64,000 nt of DNA from Achromobacter pestifer. Its GTDB lineage: Bacteria; Pseudomonadota; Gammaproteobacteria; Burkholderiales; Burkholderiaceae_B. The position numbers and the translations under genes are program-made. The stretch lies in contig NZ_CP053985.1 of assembly GCF_013267355.1 (NCBI RefSeq), positions 62,001-126,000 of the forward strand. Direction: 5' to 3'. The first letter of the stretch is position 1. Each line of letters begins with the position of its first letter. The notes beneath the pieces are model-generated. The model was not told the origin of the DNA. It did not search any database and saw only the letters and a program-made list of their open reading frames with translations. Shown piece by piece: positions 62,900 through 64,000 of this stretch.

Positions 62900-63337
62900 T
62901 CAGGCGGCGCGGTGCAGCTTGATGATGGCGGCGGCCGTGGGATCGCGCACCAGGTCGGCCAGGGTGTAGCCGTTGAGCGCCTCGTAGAAGGACTGCAAGG
63001 TCTGCGCCAGCACGCCGGACAGCCGGCATGCGCCGTCCAGCGCACAGGGCGGTTCGCGGCAGTCGATCAGCGGCCCCTGCTGCTCCAGCTGCCGGATCAG
63101 GTCGCCCAGCCGGTAGCGGTCGGCCGACTGCGCCAGCCGCAGCCCGCCGCCCTTGCCGCGCGAGGTGCTGACCCACCCCTGCTGCGCCATGAAGTGCACC
63201 ACCTTCACCAGATGGTTGCGCGACACGCTGAAGCGGTCGGCGATCTCCGGAATGGTGACTGCGGCGGACCGGTCACGGCATTGCGTCAGGTACATCAGGA
63301 CGCGCAGGCCGAAATCGGTGAATCGGGTCAGTTGCAT
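62900..63337 (-). CDS. nsrR: NO-responsive Rrf2-family repressor NsrR
   Basis: A 145-residue Rrf2 regulator. HTH IPEIADRFSVSRNHLVKVVH (about residue 30) and the iron-sulfur cysteines in DCREPPCALDGACRLS, with C-x4-C-x5-C spacing as in Escherichia coli NsrR. It lies 61 bp downstream of hmp on the same strand, a common NsrR/Hmp pairing: NO destroys the cluster and releases repression of the NO dioxygenase. Start MQLTRFTDFGLRVLMYL is the family start. Confidence 0.93.
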   Translation of the reverse strand: MQLTRFTDFGLRVLMYLTQCRDRSAAVTIPEIADRFSVSRNHLVKVVHFMAQQGWVSTSRGKGGGLRLAQSADRYRLGDLIRQLEQQGPLIDCREPPCALDGACRLSGVLAQTLQSFYEALNGYTLADLVRDPTAAAIIKLHRAA

Positions 63338-63398
63338 GGCAGGGAGGAAAGGAATGGGCACTGGCGGCCCGAGCGTTCAGGCCGCCAGGATACACCGC

Positions 63399-64000
63399 TC
63401 AGGCGGGCGCGCCGCCGCTGCCGAAGGCTTCGGCATGAATGCGGTCGGCGGGCACGCCCAGACCGGTCAAGGCCTCGCGCTGCGCGCGCATGAAGCCCGC
63501 CGGGCCACACAGGTAGTAGTCCGCGCCGGGCACGATGACGTCGTCGCGGATGGCGTTCAGATCCACCCGGCCGGCGTAGTCGTAGTCGCGACCCGGCTGG
63601 TCGCCATGGCCGACCTCCTCGTAGAACACCGCCTTGCGCACATTGGCGCGTTCGGCGGCGATGCCGTTGACGTGGTCGCGCATGGCGTGGACGGAGTTGT
63701 TGCGGCAGCCGTGCACGAAGCGGATCTGGCGCTCGTCGTTCAGCCCCACCAGATGGTTCAGGATGGAGACCATGGGCGTCAGGCCCACGCCGCCGCTCAG
63801 CAGCACCACCGGCGCATTGCCGTCCTCGCGCAGATGGAAGTCGCCCTGGGGCGGCGCCACGTCCAGCACCCCGCCTTCTTCCAGGCGGTCATGCAGGGCG
63901 TTGGAAACGCGGCCGGCCGGCGTATCGGCGCCGGCCGCTTCGCGCTTGACCGAGATGCGCAGGCGGTCCTGCCCCGGCGCGTCGGACAGGCTGTACTGGC
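63399..64000 (-). CDS. hmp: Flavohaemoprotein, nitric oxide dioxygenase (partial, 5' end outside window)
   Basis: The C-terminal part (about 200 residues) of flavohaemoglobin Hmp, which turns NO into nitrate using O2 and NAD(P)H. The FAD-binding motif QYSLSDAP appears at the window edge, then NALHDRLEEGGVLDVAPPQG, VVLLSGGVGLTPMVSILNHL (NAD-binding) and YYLCGPAGFM. The globin domain lies beyond the window. The gene is followed by nsrR and gives NO protection in a denitrifier that makes NO through NirK. Confidence 0.93.
   Translation of the reverse strand, partial: QYSLSDAPGQDRLRISVKREAAGADTPAGRVSNALHDRLEEGGVLDVAPPQGDFHLREDGNAPVVLLSGGVGLTPMVSILNHLVGLNDERQIRFVHGCRNNSVHAMRDHVNGIAAERANVRKAVFYEEVGHGDQPGRDYDYAGRVDLNAIRDDVIVPGADYYLCGPAGFMRAQREALTGLGVPADRIHAEAFGSGGAPA

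Overview
The window is high-GC chromosomal DNA from a beta-proteobacterium of the Alcaligenaceae, most probably Achromobacter. The reasons are three Bug-type (TctC) solute receptors, a blue copper nitrite reductase that reads almost like the Achromobacter xylosoxidans enzyme as I remember it, a single-subunit quinol NO reductase, and the dense, often overlapping gene packing. About 60 genes are visible. I see no tRNA, rRNA, CRISPR array, transposase or integrase.

Layout: (1) 1-4.05 kb, an SDR fragment, a LysR regulator and a small catabolic operon (beta-hydroxyacid dehydrogenase, Bug receptor, DUF1185). (2) 4.06-11.8 kb, a FadR-type GntR regulator, an amidase and a complete Liv-type ABC importer ending in a ureidoglycolate lyase-like gene; two near-identical FadR-type operators precede the amidase and the importer. 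(3) 11.8-20.2 kb, methyltransferase, GTP-dependent PEP carboxykinase, an acyl-CoA synthetase/TetR/SDR/enoyl-CoA hydratase group with shared CTCAATA sites, and an M20 amidohydrolase. (4) 20.3-32.3 kb, transporters (DMT, LysE), a MocR regulator, DUF72, glutathione reductase and a stand-alone pyruvate dehydrogenase E1.

(5) 32.4-38.2 kb, a denitrification block: cytochrome c, nirK, Crp/Fnr regulator, nirV and norZ, with FNR/NnrR-like boxes before nirK and norZ. NO defence genes (nsrR and the 3' part of hmp) lie at the right edge. (6) 38.4-52 kb, MarR/racemase, Crp regulator, acyl-CoA synthetase and dehydrogenase, MFS carriers, HxlR, GST and two tandem LysR genes. (7) 51.7-57.9 kb, a long minus-strand unit (LysR, AraC, Bug receptor, BKACE, Bug receptor, two small related unknown proteins) with a 21-bp-spaced tandem repeat typical of an AraC operator. 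(8) 58-64 kb, NAD(P)H oxidoreductase, AraC, proline dehydrogenase, DMT exporter, D-amino-acid dehydrogenase, NsrR and Hmp.

The most unusual content is in the only two long gene-free stretches, 24.78-25.55 kb and 43.97-44.95 kb. Both lie between convergent genes and hold the same composite repeat. Each composite has two oppositely oriented hairpin modules with arms of 31 or 34 bp around a conserved core of about 90-103 nt. Between copies the arms differ at 9 or 10 positions, yet every one of those differences is matched on the opposite arm. The smaller hairpins co-vary too. The four flanking genes all become poor in coding-strand C near their 3' ends. This looks like a structured, dispersed 3'-end element whose function I cannot name.
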